Assembly (NCBI RefSeq): GCF_013128195.2
Contig: NZ_CP053452.2
Coordinates: 9,672,001 to 9,736,000, forward strand
DNA: 64,000 bases
Reading direction: 5' to 3'
Source of the DNA: Frigoriglobus tundricola
Lineage (GTDB): Bacteria > Planctomycetota > Planctomycetia > Gemmatales > Gemmataceae
In this document: in pieces, positions 43,302 to 52,438 of the stretch
Numbering within the stretch: the first letter of the stretch is position 1
How the letters are laid out: the number at the start of each line of letters is the position of its first letter
Notes under the pieces: generated by a model
Told to the model about the DNA's origin: nothing
The model's database searches: none
The model's input: the letters and a program-made list of their open reading frames with translations, nothing else
Made by a program: the position numbers and the translations under genes

Positions 43302-43684
43302 TGGTTGAACTGGACTTCAACGGTCGGAAGGTCGCGTGTGCCGTCTTGGAGGACGGTCGGCGGGTGCTCAGTGACCAGGGCGTCCGCCTCGCAATCGGGT
43401 ACAAGATGACCGGCAAAATCGCCGGGAAAACCGACTCGCTAGAAATGCCCATTTTCATGGGTGCAAACAACCTGAAGCCCTACGTTTTCCAGGGCGTTTC
43501 GGTGTCGCTAATTCTTTACCAGCCCGTCGGCAACAAGTCGCCCGTTCTGGGCTACGACTGCTGCATCCTGCCCGACATCTGCAAGGTGTACCTCGACGCG
43601 CGCGCTGCTGGCGCGCTCCACAAGAGCCAGGAGCGCATCGCCGCGATGTGCCAGAACGTGGTGATTGCGCTCGCAAAAACGGGC
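43302..43684 (+). pseudogene. P63C-domain protein, N-terminal half only
   Basis: From ATG 43302 the frame reads MVELDFNGRKVACAVLEDGRRVLSDQG, FMGANNLKPYVFQGVSV, then GYDCCILPDICKVYLDARAAGALHKSQERIAAMCQNVVIALAKTG, the start of the P63C domain of phage-related proteins. The expected VDEATGYQ continuation is replaced by unrelated sequence near 43684, although the frame stays open to 43972 over the next gene. I infer truncation. Confidence 0.6.
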
Positions 43685-43773
43685 CCTGCTTCCGCGTGCC
43701 GCTCTAGCCCATCCGGGTCGGCTCAGGTGGTTCGTGCTTGGCGCGCGGGTCGGGCTCTGGTCCAATCGGCGGG

Positions 43774-44115
43774 ATGCAACCCGATTACGCGAAGTGGGAC
43801 AACCTGCTCCGTACTTCGAAGGACCGCGCGCAGGCGGAGCAGATCGCTCGCGCCTGGAATGTGCCCATCCGACCGGAACCGCCGCCGCCGCCGGACTTGG
43901 ATAGTTTCGCCGCGAAACTCGCAGCGGCGCGAATCGATCCGGCCTTGTGGGACGCCCTGGCCGAGGAGCTGATGCACGACTCCGTGAGTCGGCAGGAGGT
44001 GGCGTTTCTCATCCGAGCGGTCGCGCCCGAGCTTCACGCGCATGCAAAGACACTGCCGAGCAAACGGGAGAGAATCGAGCTGCTGCGTCAATTCGCTGAT
44101 AATGAGCAACAGTGA
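43774..44115 (+). CDS. Unknown protein
   Basis: Starting at ATG 43774 (MQPDYAKWDNLLRTSKDRAQAEQIARAWNVPI), the 113 residues include a proline run (PEPPPPPDLDS) and a helical end (PSKRERIELLRQFADNEQQ). No family is recognised. It ends 95 bases before the convergent tail gene. Confidence 0.5.
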   Translation: MQPDYAKWDNLLRTSKDRAQAEQIARAWNVPIRPEPPPPPDLDSFAAKLAAARIDPALWDALAEELMHDSVSRQEVAFLIRAVAPELHAHAKTLPSKRERIELLRQFADNEQQ

Positions 44116-44209
44116 CCCTTTCGACACGTATGCCAACGACTTGCGACAGCGATCAGGCCGCATTGCTCAACGGCTGCATGGTCCTGCCGACGGGTTGAAG
44201 TTGTCCCAC

Positions 44210-46133
44210 TCACGTCAGGAACCCGGTGGGCACGACCGGCACCGGGCCGGACGGCAGGCCGCCGTCATCCGTGAACAGATAGGTGTACGACCAGTCGGCG
44301 CGGACGATCGGGGTGAGCCCGTTCGCGACGATGGCCTGCGCGAAGTACGGGCGCCCGATGAGGGTCGGGGCCGCGCCGTTGATCGACACCACTTCGGGCA
44401 TCGGGATCGGGAACCCCGCGCGCAAGCGCCTGCCCGGTGATCGTCACGTACAGCTTCGGCCGCGTGCGCTGCTGGGTGGTCACCGTCCCGACGTCGCTCT
44501 GCGAGCCGCCCTGGCCGCCCGGCCCCTGGTCGATGATGCCGGCGAGCGGGGGGAACGCCGACGCCGATTGGCCGTCCACCACCGGGAGCGTGTTGAACAC
44601 GTCCCACACCGCCGTCTGAGTCTGCGGGCTGGGCACGATCGGGCTGTTCGGGAGCGTGGTGACTACGACGCGGCCTGTGTCGGCGTGAACGGTGGCGTCG
44701 CACTTGTAGTGCAGCCAGGACGTCGCCGGGGTGGGGGGCGGGAACAGGGACCCGATCGCGCCGCTGAGGAGGCCCGAGAGGCCCCCACCGAAGAGGCCAA
44801 AGATGCCCCCGCCGCCGGGGGAGGGCGGTGCCGCGGGCGGGGCGCCGATGGTGCTGCCGGCGCCGCCGCCGGGCGTGGCGGCGCTCGTCCTGCCGCACAG
44901 GTCCACGATGGAGTCTTCGTTCGGCCGGAACACGAGCTGAGCGTAGCCCCGCGGGCCGAGCAGGGTGCCCACGTTGAGCGCCCAGTCCTTCCACACGCCG
45001 CCGGCCGCCGCGGGTACTGACGTCCAGAGGCTGCTCTTTGCGAACACGGCCCCGAACCCGACGCCGGCGAAGGCCAGGGTGACGGACAGCTGCACTTGCG
45101 TGCGCCCGTAGATGCTCGGCTCCGAGGCGGACGCCGCAACCGGGACCAGCGAAATGAGCTTGTCCTTGTTGTCCAGAAACACCTTGAGCTTCGGCGCGAG
45201 ATCGGAACCGCTCAGGTCGAGCCCGTCCCCGACCTTCATCCCGGCCACGTCGGTCGCCATGCGGGCGCTGAGCAGCGCCAGGAACGCCTGAACCGCGAAC
45301 ACCGGGCTCGCGCCGCGCTGGATGTCGTACTTCGCCGACAGCGTCACGCCCCATTTGGCCAGCGAGCCGGTCGTGTGGTACACGTGGTTCGACTCGGCCT
45401 CGATGCAGCCCACCGGCGGCGCGGTCGGGGGCATCTCCTCGTCGGTGATCGTAAAGTCGCCGCGGCACTTGTCCTCCGACAGCACCCACGATCCGGGGAT
45501 GCGGCGAAACCCGGGGAGCATGGGCGGGTAGATTTTCTCCAGGTACGCGTCGGCGCTGTCGGAGAGGGTGCGGTCGCCGACGCTCCGCTTGGTCTGCGGA
45601 ATCCGAAGGAACCCGGAGTAGACGCGGGTGGTGTAGCCCTGGCGGTCCTTGTCGAACGAGAGCTTGAAGTTGAACTCCATCAGCGCGAACTTGAACACCG
45701 CGTCGGCGCAGTTCGGGATCGCCACCTCGACGGTCCACGTGAGTTCGACGGTCAGGCCGCCGTGCAATTTCACTCCGATGACGCGCGGCTTGGGCCCCCA
45801 CACGACGTCCGTCGTCGCGCCCGTGTTGATGACGAGGTCGCCGAGCCCGCGGCTTTGATAGCGGAAGACGTCGCCGTTCTTGGACAGGGTCGCGATCGCA
45901 CTTTTCACCGCGGCCGCGGTGAGGATCTGAGCCGAAGTCGGAGCGACCGCGATTCCGCCGATCGACGGAGAAATGTACTCCCTGATCGTGATGCTGTAGA
46001 CGGAATAGGGGACCGTTCGGCCCGCGGCGTCATAAGTGGGCGTGATGCGCAGATCCGTCGTTTCCGCTGCCGCACTAAATACGTGCGAACCGTACTGGGC
46101 GTGCATCGGGTCGCCGAAGCGTTCCAGCGCCAT
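44210..46133 (-). CDS. Large phage-type structural protein, with a frameshift near its end
   Basis: ATG 46133 (MALERFGDPMHAQYGS) has AGGAGACG upstream. About 570 residues read well in one frame, ending KLYVTITGQALARG; the continuation (RAGFPIPMPEVVSINGAAPTLIG ... VVPTGFLT, stop 44210) is in another frame, so one base seems to be gained near 44425. The protein has a glycine-rich stretch (GGGGIFGLFGGGLSGLL) and beta-rich segments. Its position after the tape-measure-like gene suggests a tail or baseplate protein of about 640 residues. No named family is recognised. Confidence 0.55.
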
Positions 46134-46142
46134 GACGTCTCC

Positions 46143-47667
46143 TTACCGGCCGGGAGCGAACAAGGGGACGCCGAGGCCGCCGGCGTCCGGGGGAGCCGCT
46201 CGCCGGGCGCCGGGCGGGTGCCGAGCGGCGCCCGGAGCCACGCGTCCACCAGGCTCGAGCCGCTTCCAAAGCCGGGGCCGCCGTCGCCGCGGAGCAGGTC
46301 GCGCGTCTCGCGCGCGGAGGCGGCCATGTCGCCGAGAATGGTCCCGAACGGGTTCAACTTGTCGAGGAGCTCGAGCCCCTGAATCATGTACTCCAGGATC
46401 TTGTCCATCCACTTAGTCAGCACGTCGAGCACGAACTCTTTCAGGGGAAGCAGCCCGGCCTTCAGGGTCTCCTCGAAGCGCGTCTGCCCGTCGATGAGCT
46501 TGGCGTACTTGTCGCCGAGCACCTGCGCCTCGCGGATGTCGGTGAGCGTCCGGGTCACGTCCTGGCGCGCGACCGCGGCGGCCGTGGCCCCGTTGTAGCC
46601 GCTGATCTCTCGACCGCGGCTGGCGAACGCGTCCACGGTGTCCTTGAAGGCCTGGAGCGCCTTCCGGGCTAAGGTCATCCCCTCGGCGAGCGGCTTGCCG
46701 ACGACGGGGATCTGCTCCACCACGTGCGCGGCCCCCTCCACGGCCTTGTTCAGGGCGCCGACCGCGTCGCCCTGGGCGACTTTCTGAAAGCGCTCACCGT
46801 AGTTCTGGACCACGTCGCCCGCAAACCGCAGCGCCTGGCTGACACCGTCGGCGCCGGCCTCGAGTTGCCCGCGGACGCCGCCTTTGCCTTCTTTCTCGTC
46901 TTTCGCCGCGTCCCGCTCGCCCGCCACGCGGCCGCCAACGAAGCCCCCCAGGAGGCCGCCGCCCACGGCGCCGATGGCCGTACCTACCCCGGGCGCAACG
47001 GCGGTGCCGATCGCAGCTCCGGCGTAGCGTCCGAAACCGGCCCCGGCGACCGCTCCCGCTTCGGACCGCTCGTGCGATTCGGCGCGGCGGCGGTTTTCGA
47101 GCTGAGCCCGCTCGGAGGCCTCCTGAGCCGCGGCCCGCTCGCGCCGGTCGCGTCCGCGGGCGAACGTCCGGGCGTCCGCTTCGGCCTGCGCGCGGGCCTG
47201 CTCCTCTTCCTCTTCCCGGCGGCGCTGGGCCTGAGCGCTCGCCCGGCCGGAGACGCGTGCCGCCGAGGCCCCGAGGCGCGCGTTCTGCCGACCGTACGCC
47301 TCCCATTCGCGATCGGTAACGCCCTCGGGCCGGCCGTTGAGGGCCGCCTTGCGCTGCTCGTCGAACCCCAGATCGGACCACGAAGCGCCCCCGCGGGCGC
47401 CGGCGGACTGGAGGGCAGGCCGCCGACCGGGGCCGGGGGCGGTGCGCCGGGCGGAGATGAGCCCCCGCCGGCCACGCCCCGGCCGGCGGGGAGCACGCCA
47501 GCAGCAGCCCGGCGGTAGTAGTCCTCTTCTTCGCGCGCGCCGCCGCGACCGACGCCGCTACCCACGCGGCGTCCGCGGCCCGGTCCGCCGGATTGCCGGG
47601 CGCGGGGGGGGCGCTCGGCGGTCGGGCCGTCGTCCCGGATCGAAATGACTAACCGCGCGTCACTCAT
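46143..47667 (-). CDS. Tape-measure-like tail protein, two apparent frameshifts
   Basis: The start is ATG 47667 (MSDARLVISIRDDGP). The main body, in another frame, reads a charged coiled coil (RRREEEEQARAQAEADARTF), a glycine-zipper stretch (FGRYAGAAIGTAVAPGVGTAIGAVGGGLLGGFVGG) and long helices (FKDTVDAFASRGREI; LKEFVLDVLTKWMDKILEYM). A frame change near 47465 joins start and body, and one near 46190 leads to the natural ending GVPLFAPGR (stop 46143). Both lie in C-rich runs. Position after the G/GT genes is that of a tape measure, but at about 500 residues it is short. Confidence 0.5.
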
Positions 47668-47685
47668 AAGGCACCTTGTTCACTT

Positions 47686-48230
47686 TCACTGCGGCGTCTG
47701 CCCGCGGCGCATCTGCTCGGCCACGCGCCGCCGCGCCGCCCTCTCGGCCGCCGCCGGCGAGCCGGTCGCCCGCAACACGAGGGCGTGATACGCTTCGGTG
47801 GTGAGCCCCGCGCCGCCCGTGGCGCGCAACTCCTCCTCGGCCAGCACCCCGTCGAGCTGAGCGAGCAAGCCGAGCTTCTGCCCGGGCGGGAGGCTCAGCG
47901 CGGCCGCGCCGTAGTGGAACGCTAGGCGGGCGTCGGCGCGGCCGCGTCGGCTTTTCCCAGGTCGGCCACCGCCTGGAACAGCGACTGCGCGAACTTGTCC
48001 GCGGCCCGGTGGCTCACGGTGCCGAACTTCGGCTGGAGCAGCGCCGCGACACGCTCGTTGAACGCCACCGCCCGCGCGGCGCTGTCCGGGGCCGCCTCCG
48101 GCATCTCGTCGGCAAGCTTCGCGTCGATGTCTAATAACTGATTGTGCATCTGATACGAATCGATGACGGCTTCCACGTCACCAATTTTCACGGCAATGAA
48201 CCCGTCGTCTGTGATGACCAACTCGGACAT
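47686..48230 (-). CDS. Tail assembly chaperone GT, made by -1 frameshift
   Basis: The T frame (88 residues, ADARLAFHYGAAALSLPPGQKLGLLAQLDG ... RRGQTPQ) has no good start of its own and continues in the -1 frame from the slippery site GGGAAAA (47958-47952) in gene G. The fusion would be 93 G residues plus 88 T residues. In many tailed phages G and GT chaperones guide the tape measure protein during tail assembly, and the order G, T, tape measure is the same here. Confidence 0.7.
47922..48230 (-). CDS. Tail assembly chaperone G
   Basis: The 102-residue protein starts MSELVITDDGFIAVKIGDVEAVIDSYQMHNQLL, with GGAG upstream of ATG 48230, and ends AAAPTPA at 47922. It is short and acidic with predicted helices, as are phage G-type chaperones. 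Family assignment rests mainly on position before the tape-measure-like gene and on the in-phase slippery heptamer near its end. Confidence 0.65.
   Translation of the reverse strand: MSELVITDDGFIAVKIGDVEAVIDSYQMHNQLLDIDAKLADEMPEAAPDSAARAVAFNERVAALLQPKFGTVSHRAADKFAQSLFQAVADLGKADAAAPTPA
47952..47958 (-). promoter_or_regulatory. -1 programmed frameshift heptamer GGGAAAA
   Basis: On the coding strand the heptamer is in phase as G GGA AAA (codons CTG GGA AAA), the X XXY YYZ form used by phage tail chaperone genes. It lies 28 bases before the G stop codon; shifting by -1 enters the open T frame directly. Confidence 0.75.
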
Positions 48231-48291
48231 GCTGTGCTCCATAACTGTGAGAACCAACGCGAGTGAAATTGCTCCCTACACAACCGCCTCG

Positions 48292-48735
48292 TCATGCGGT
48301 CGGCTGCGTCCCATCTCCGGACGGCTTCAAGTCCGCGAGCGGCGCCAGCCAGTGGTCGAAGTGTGAGCCGGCCGACTGGGGCGGGGCGCTGGCCGTCTGC
48401 GGAGAGCTGGTCAGGATGACGCGGAGCAGGCCGAAGGCCGCCTGCAGATCTTTCGCGTTGGCGAAGTAGAGGGTACAGGTGTTCTCAGTGGGCTGGCCGT
48501 AGATGGCCGTCTCGGAGCCGGACACCCGCGTGGCCTTTTCGAGCGCCTGCAGCAACGCCACCGGACCCTGCAAGGCCTCACCCAGGTTGTCGGTGAGGCT
48601 GCGAGTGAGGGTGGCGACGTTCGCCAACGCAGCGGCCAACTGCTCGTCGGAGAGGGGGCGGTCGGCGGCCGGCTGCTGCCGCTCGCGCGGGGCGGCGCTG
48701 GTCGGGCTGTCGTGAGTCACTTGGGTCGCGATCAT
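48292..48735 (-). CDS. Unknown protein of the tail module
   Basis: From ATG 48735 (GAGG upstream) the 147 residues read a Pro/Ala-rich start, a helical middle (SDEQLAAALANVATLTRSLTDNLGEALQGPVALLQAL) and ENTCTLYFANAKDLQAAFGLLRVILT. It sits between terminase and chaperones, where phages often keep head or connector genes, but no family is recognised. Confidence 0.6.
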   Translation of the reverse strand: MIATQVTHDSPTSAAPRERQQPAADRPLSDEQLAAALANVATLTRSLTDNLGEALQGPVALLQALEKATRVSGSETAIYGQPTENTCTLYFANAKDLQAAFGLLRVILTSSPQTASAPPQSAGSHFDHWLAPLADLKPSGDGTQPTA

Positions 48736-48823
48736 GGCATCCTCGAAGGGGAAACGCCACCGCGCGGGTGGCAAGGGACACAGATTAAATCCAACCCGTG
48801 GAGTGAGCGCGCGATGCGTGCGG

Positions 48824-49345
48824 CTAATCGTCGTAGATCGGCGTCCACTCGTCCATGGGAGGCGCGTGGGCCGGCGCCACGGTGTAGGTACCGGCGGCCC
48901 GGTCGTCGAGGAACTCGACCCGCCACGCCGGAGCGCCGGTGTGGTCCAAAGAAGTCGGCAGCAGAAGCGCCCCGCCCCGCTCCCGCCAGGTCCGCAACAG
49001 CTCGCGGGCGACGTTATGGTTGCTGACGAACTCCGTACTCTCGCCCTCTCCCATGTTGGTGTGACCGAGCGGGTATCGCAGGACGAGGGCCGGCAGGTAT
49101 CGGGTCAGCGGGAGGCGCTCGCCCGCGCGGATCCGGGCCGCGGCGGCCCGCAACTCCGCCGCGCGCGTCTGGCAGCCCCACGACGCGAGCTTCTCCGCGT
49201 AGGCGCTGCGCAGGTCGGCGTCGGCCGGGGAATCGGCCACGAGCAACTCGAACCCGACCGCCTCTCCCATCGGCGCGTCGCGGTTCTCACCGAGGATGGT
49301 CAACAACGGGTACATCACATCGATCAGCTTCGCCGGTTCGCTCAT
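48824..49345 (-). CDS. Unknown protein downstream of terminase
   Basis: The 173-residue protein begins MSEPAKLIDVMYPLLTILGENRDAPMGEAVGFELLVAD; later segments are helical (LRSAYAEKLASWGCQTRAAELRAAAARI) and end APPMDEWTPIYDD. The ATG overlaps the terminase stop by four bases. No portal or capsid pattern is visible, so I do not assign a role. Confidence 0.6.
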   Translation of the reverse strand: MSEPAKLIDVMYPLLTILGENRDAPMGEAVGFELLVADSPADADLRSAYAEKLASWGCQTRAAELRAAAARIRAGERLPLTRYLPALVLRYPLGHTNMGEGESTEFVSNHNVARELLRTWRERGGALLLPTSLDHTGAPAWRVEFLDDRAAGTYTVAPAHAPPMDEWTPIYDD

Positions 49346-50937
49346 CGGCGTGGGCCTCCCATGATTAAGGGCATTGCGTCGCGCGGGTCGGTGGAGGGGC
49401 AGTCGGCCCGGATCTTGGCCGCGTAACTCAGGCAGTCGATCACGTCGCTCGGCTCCTTCGGGTCCAGCCCGGTCCAGAGCCACAGCTCGCCCTCGACCTC
49501 GGCCAGGGGGAACGTCGGCCGCGCCCCCGGGGCCGGGAGCCAGATCCGGCCCGCCTCCGCCAGAACGAGCGCCTGCGTCGCCCGAACGAGCTTGTCCTCG
49601 CCCAGCGGATCGAGCCGCTTCACGGTCATCGACGTGCGGCTCATGATCTGGAACAGCCCGACGTTTGAAAGTACGGCCTCGATCCCCATATACGCCAACT
49701 TCCACCGCGCCACCATTGCCTCGATCCGCGGTGGCTGGTCCGGGATCTCGGCCTGGAACCGGTCACAGTCGAGCCACACCAGGTCGTTCCGGGGCGTCAG
49801 CAGCCAGGCCCCAACGACCGTGTGGCACGCGTCCGTCTTCGCGCTGGTCGCGCCGTCGCAAGTGCCGAACCGCACGCAGTTCTGCCACCGGACCTCGTAC
49901 CCCTGTGCCTCGCCCTCGCGGCGCAGCACGATGTTCTCGCCCCGGAGCTGCCACCGATCTCGGAACCAGTGCTTCTTGAACCGGTTGCCGTCCACGTGCT
50001 CCGGCGGCTCTTGGTCGTGCTGGGTCAGAAACCCGACACTACCGAGCGTGCCGATCCGGTCCGCCACCTCCTTCTCGCCGAACCGCGCCGGTCGCAACAG
50101 TTCGCCGATGGCGGTGCGCGGGTCGGAGTGCCCGATGGGCGTCACGCACCGGCGGTCCGGGTTGTACCGCTCGGGCAACCGCAACTGCACCCAGCCCGGC
50201 TTTCGCAAGCAGTGGCCGATCAGGTCGTCCTTGTGGGTCCGCTGCCCGACGATCACCTCCGGGCTGGTCTTCTCGTCGGCCATGCGGCCGCTGAATGCGT
50301 CGTCGTGCCAGCGGATCACATTGTCCCGCTCGGCCTTCGAGTGGACCTTGCGGGCGTCGTTGGCGTCGTCCACGATCAGGACGTCGCCCTTCTTGCCCGT
50401 TACCCGCGCGTTCACCGAATAGCTGATCCGGTGCCCGCCCTTGGTCGTCACGAACCACGTCTTCTCTGCCTGATCCGGAGCCAGCTTCCACTCACCGGCC
50501 ACCGACTTGGGGGAGCGGAAGTGCTCGGTGTACCAGTCGCTTTCGACCAGCGACCGCATGGCCAGCGCGTCGCGGGTCGCCAGGGGGCCGTCGTTGGCGG
50601 CCACGAGGAACCGGACGCCCGGGTTCGTCGCCCACTGCCACGCCGGCCAGCACACGCTCACGAAGAACGACTTGAGCGTGTTCGGCGGCAGGCTGATCGC
50701 CAGCTTCCGGATCTTCCCTTCCGTCACCGCCTGGAGGTGCTCGCAGATGGCCTGGAGGTACCAGCCCCACTGCAACTCCTTGCCGGGTGTCAGAACGGCC
50801 CACGCCGGCCGGACGAACTCACTCAGGTTCCGTCGGGCCAGTTCCGCCCGGACCTGCTCCCGGGTCGCCGAGGTGAGCGGGGGCGGGCGGAAGGGCGGCG
50901 CGGGCGAGGAGCCCGTCGAGGGCGCGGAGTTCGTCAT
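49342..50937 (-). CDS. terL: Terminase large subunit
   Basis: The 531-residue protein has SEFVRPAWAVLTPGKELQWGWYLQAICEHLQAV, a Walker-A-like SLPPNTLKS (82-90), a Walker B VLIVDDAND (186-194) and a downstream HDQEPPEHVDG segment; the C-terminal half (CDGATSAKTDACHTVVGAWLL, VWLDCDRF) contains the acidic residues of the RNase-H-like nuclease. TerL cuts and pumps phage DNA into capsids. The true start may lie nearer TREQVRAEL; the first 40 codons overlap terS. Confidence 0.88.
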   Translation of the reverse strand: MTNSAPSTGSSPAPPFRPPPLTSATREQVRAELARRNLSEFVRPAWAVLTPGKELQWGWYLQAICEHLQAVTEGKIRKLAISLPPNTLKSFFVSVCWPAWQWATNPGVRFLVAANDGPLATRDALAMRSLVESDWYTEHFRSPKSVAGEWKLAPDQAEKTWFVTTKGGHRISYSVNARVTGKKGDVLIVDDANDARKVHSKAERDNVIRWHDDAFSGRMADEKTSPEVIVGQRTHKDDLIGHCLRKPGWVQLRLPERYNPDRRCVTPIGHSDPRTAIGELLRPARFGEKEVADRIGTLGSVGFLTQHDQEPPEHVDGNRFKKHWFRDRWQLRGENIVLRREGEAQGYEVRWQNCVRFGTCDGATSAKTDACHTVVGAWLLTPRNDLVWLDCDRFQAEIPDQPPRIEAMVARWKLAYMGIEAVLSNVGLFQIMSRTSMTVKRLDPLGEDKLVRATQALVLAEAGRIWLPAPGARPTFPLAEVEGELWLWTGLDPKEPSDVIDCLSYAAKIRADCPSTDPRDAMPLIMGGPRR

Positions 50938-51331
50938 CGGAGAGTGTCGTGAGGTTCAGCGGGATCGCGCTACCGCCGGGGCCGGAGTGCTCGTGCACGT
51001 GCTTTTCGTCGAACAGGCCGACCGTTGTGCCGAGCAGCTTATACGCCTGGACACGGGCCGCGTGGGATGCGCCCTCGCCCTCGCGCTCGGCTTCTTTCTT
51101 GAGTCCGGTCACGACCCACTCGGCAGTGACCTCGTGCGTCTTCAGGGCCTTCGCGCGGGCTCCGTCAATGGCCGCTTTGACCCCAACAGAACCCAACAAC
51201 CGGCTCGCAGCGTTCTCCGCCGCCCGACCGCGACCGGCGTACCCGGCGTCGATGTAACTCTGTGTCGCGTTCCCGGTTGCGAGGTAGCGATCGACGAACT
51301 TCAGTTGCTTCGGGTTCAACGGCCGGCTCAT
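50819..51331 (-). CDS. terS: Terminase small subunit (Terminase_2 type)
   Basis: The 170 residues start MSRPLNPKQLKFVDRYLATGNATQSYIDAGYAGRGRAAENAASRLLGSVGVKAAI, the Terminase_2 helix-turn-helix that recognises packaging sites. A middle segment (AARVQAYKLLGTTVGLFDEKH) is also typical. Its 3' end overlaps the large subunit frame by 119 bases, more than usual, so one boundary may be different from what I give. Confidence 0.85.
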   Translation of the reverse strand: MSRPLNPKQLKFVDRYLATGNATQSYIDAGYAGRGRAAENAASRLLGSVGVKAAIDGARAKALKTHEVTAEWVVTGLKKEAEREGEGASHAARVQAYKLLGTTVGLFDEKHVHEHSGPGGSAIPLNLTTLSDDELRALDGLLARAALPPAPAHLGDPGAGPGGTGPTEPE

Positions 51332-51592
51332 GTCCGGATGCTAGGGGTTACCCGACAAACACTTCTCCTCGTCGGTCCATCCGGGCACGAAGACATTCGG
51401 CTCACGCTCTGCCTGGTCGCCTCCGCCCCCGCCGACCTCCTCTCATTTTTGCTCTCCGAGTGGCATCGGCGTAACTCCTTGGATCCGCCGGCCTTGTGAC
51501 CCTACCCGCTCCTACCCGCGGCCACTGTGGCCGGGTTCTCGCATTCGTCACAATCGGTTGTGCGTTCTTTGGCACCTTGCGTTCTGATGGCC

Positions 51593-52102
51593 CTAGCATT
51601 GCTCCTGTCGCGCTCGGGCGTCTTCAACGGCTCGGCGCCCGTTTGGGCCGTCGTTCGCCCCGCACGCGTTGGCTGAGAGCGTCTCGTGTGGCATGGGTGA
51701 GCGATTGCCCGGAGCGCTCGGTAAGGTCGTGGCCAGTTCCCGGGCGCGGTGCTCGATCTGGGCGCACGCCTCGCGAAGGTTCGCCATGTGTCGGGTCTCG
51801 TGTGCCGCCATACACCGATCCGCCGCGCGCTGGATCTGCTCATCCCGACCGCTGACGCCCGCTTTCGCTACGGCCTCGTCTGCATCGAACATCAGCTGCA
51901 GCGCCTCAGTCTCGTCCCACGCCGCGAGCCGCTTCAGGATGGCGGCCTTGTTTGCCGTGATCCGTTCGCGGAGCGCAGCCCCGATCGGGCCGGGCGCGCG
52001 GTACTGGATTCTGGGCCCGTCCGGCCACATCCGTAGCCCGACCGTGGCGGCCTCGGCCAGCACCTCGTTTGCGCTCTGGGTTCTGGTGGCCGTTTTCGTC
52101 AT
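51593..52102 (-). CDS. Unknown protein with TubC-like docking segment
   Basis: Residues 12-60 of this 169-residue protein (NEVLAEAATVGLRMWPDGPRIQYRAPGPIGAALRERITANKAAIL) resemble the short TubC-type docking fold that also occurs in phage and plasmid replication proteins. The rest is helical (IQRAADRCMAAHETRHMANLREACAQIEHRAREL). It lies between terminase and the replication genes. Function is unknown. Confidence 0.6.
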   Translation of the reverse strand: MTKTATRTQSANEVLAEAATVGLRMWPDGPRIQYRAPGPIGAALRERITANKAAILKRLAAWDETEALQLMFDADEAVAKAGVSGRDEQIQRAADRCMAAHETRHMANLREACAQIEHRARELATTLPSAPGNRSPMPHETLSANACGANDGPNGRRAVEDARARQEQC

Positions 52103-52109
52103 GGGTGCC

Positions 52110-52415
52110 TCACAGCGTCGCGAGCAACCGTGCCTTGCCTTCGGCGCGCTTCCGTACCGCGTCGGTCATCCGCAGGTTGTTCGCGAGGTACACCATCGCT
52201 GTGTCCAGGTCCGCCGTGTACCAGAACCCCGGCCGGGCGCACTCGAACGCGGTGAAGCACGCCTTGTGCGTAAATGCCGGAGGCGTCGGCCGCCCCGGCT
52301 CCGGTTCCTGCCAGAGCAGGTTCCCGTCGTCCGCGCTGGCAATGGGACGGTTGCAGTGGTCGCACACGATCACCGGCCCGGACCAGTCCTTGCGTATCTG
52401 AATAACCATTGGCAT
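52110..52415 (-). CDS. Small protein with putative zinc site
   Basis: The 101-residue protein (ATG 52415, GGGAGA upstream) has VIVCDHCNRPIASADDGN and THKACFTAFE, a C-x2-C ... H-x2-C arrangement that could hold zinc. It ends YLANNLRMTDAVRKRAEGKARLLATL. Its stop lies a few bases before the next gene in the leftward run. Confidence 0.6.
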   Translation of the reverse strand: MPMVIQIRKDWSGPVIVCDHCNRPIASADDGNLLWQEPEPGRPTPPAFTHKACFTAFECARPGFWYTADLDTAMVYLANNLRMTDAVRKRAEGKARLLATL

Positions 52416-52438
52416 GAGAGATCTCCCGAAAGTACTGG

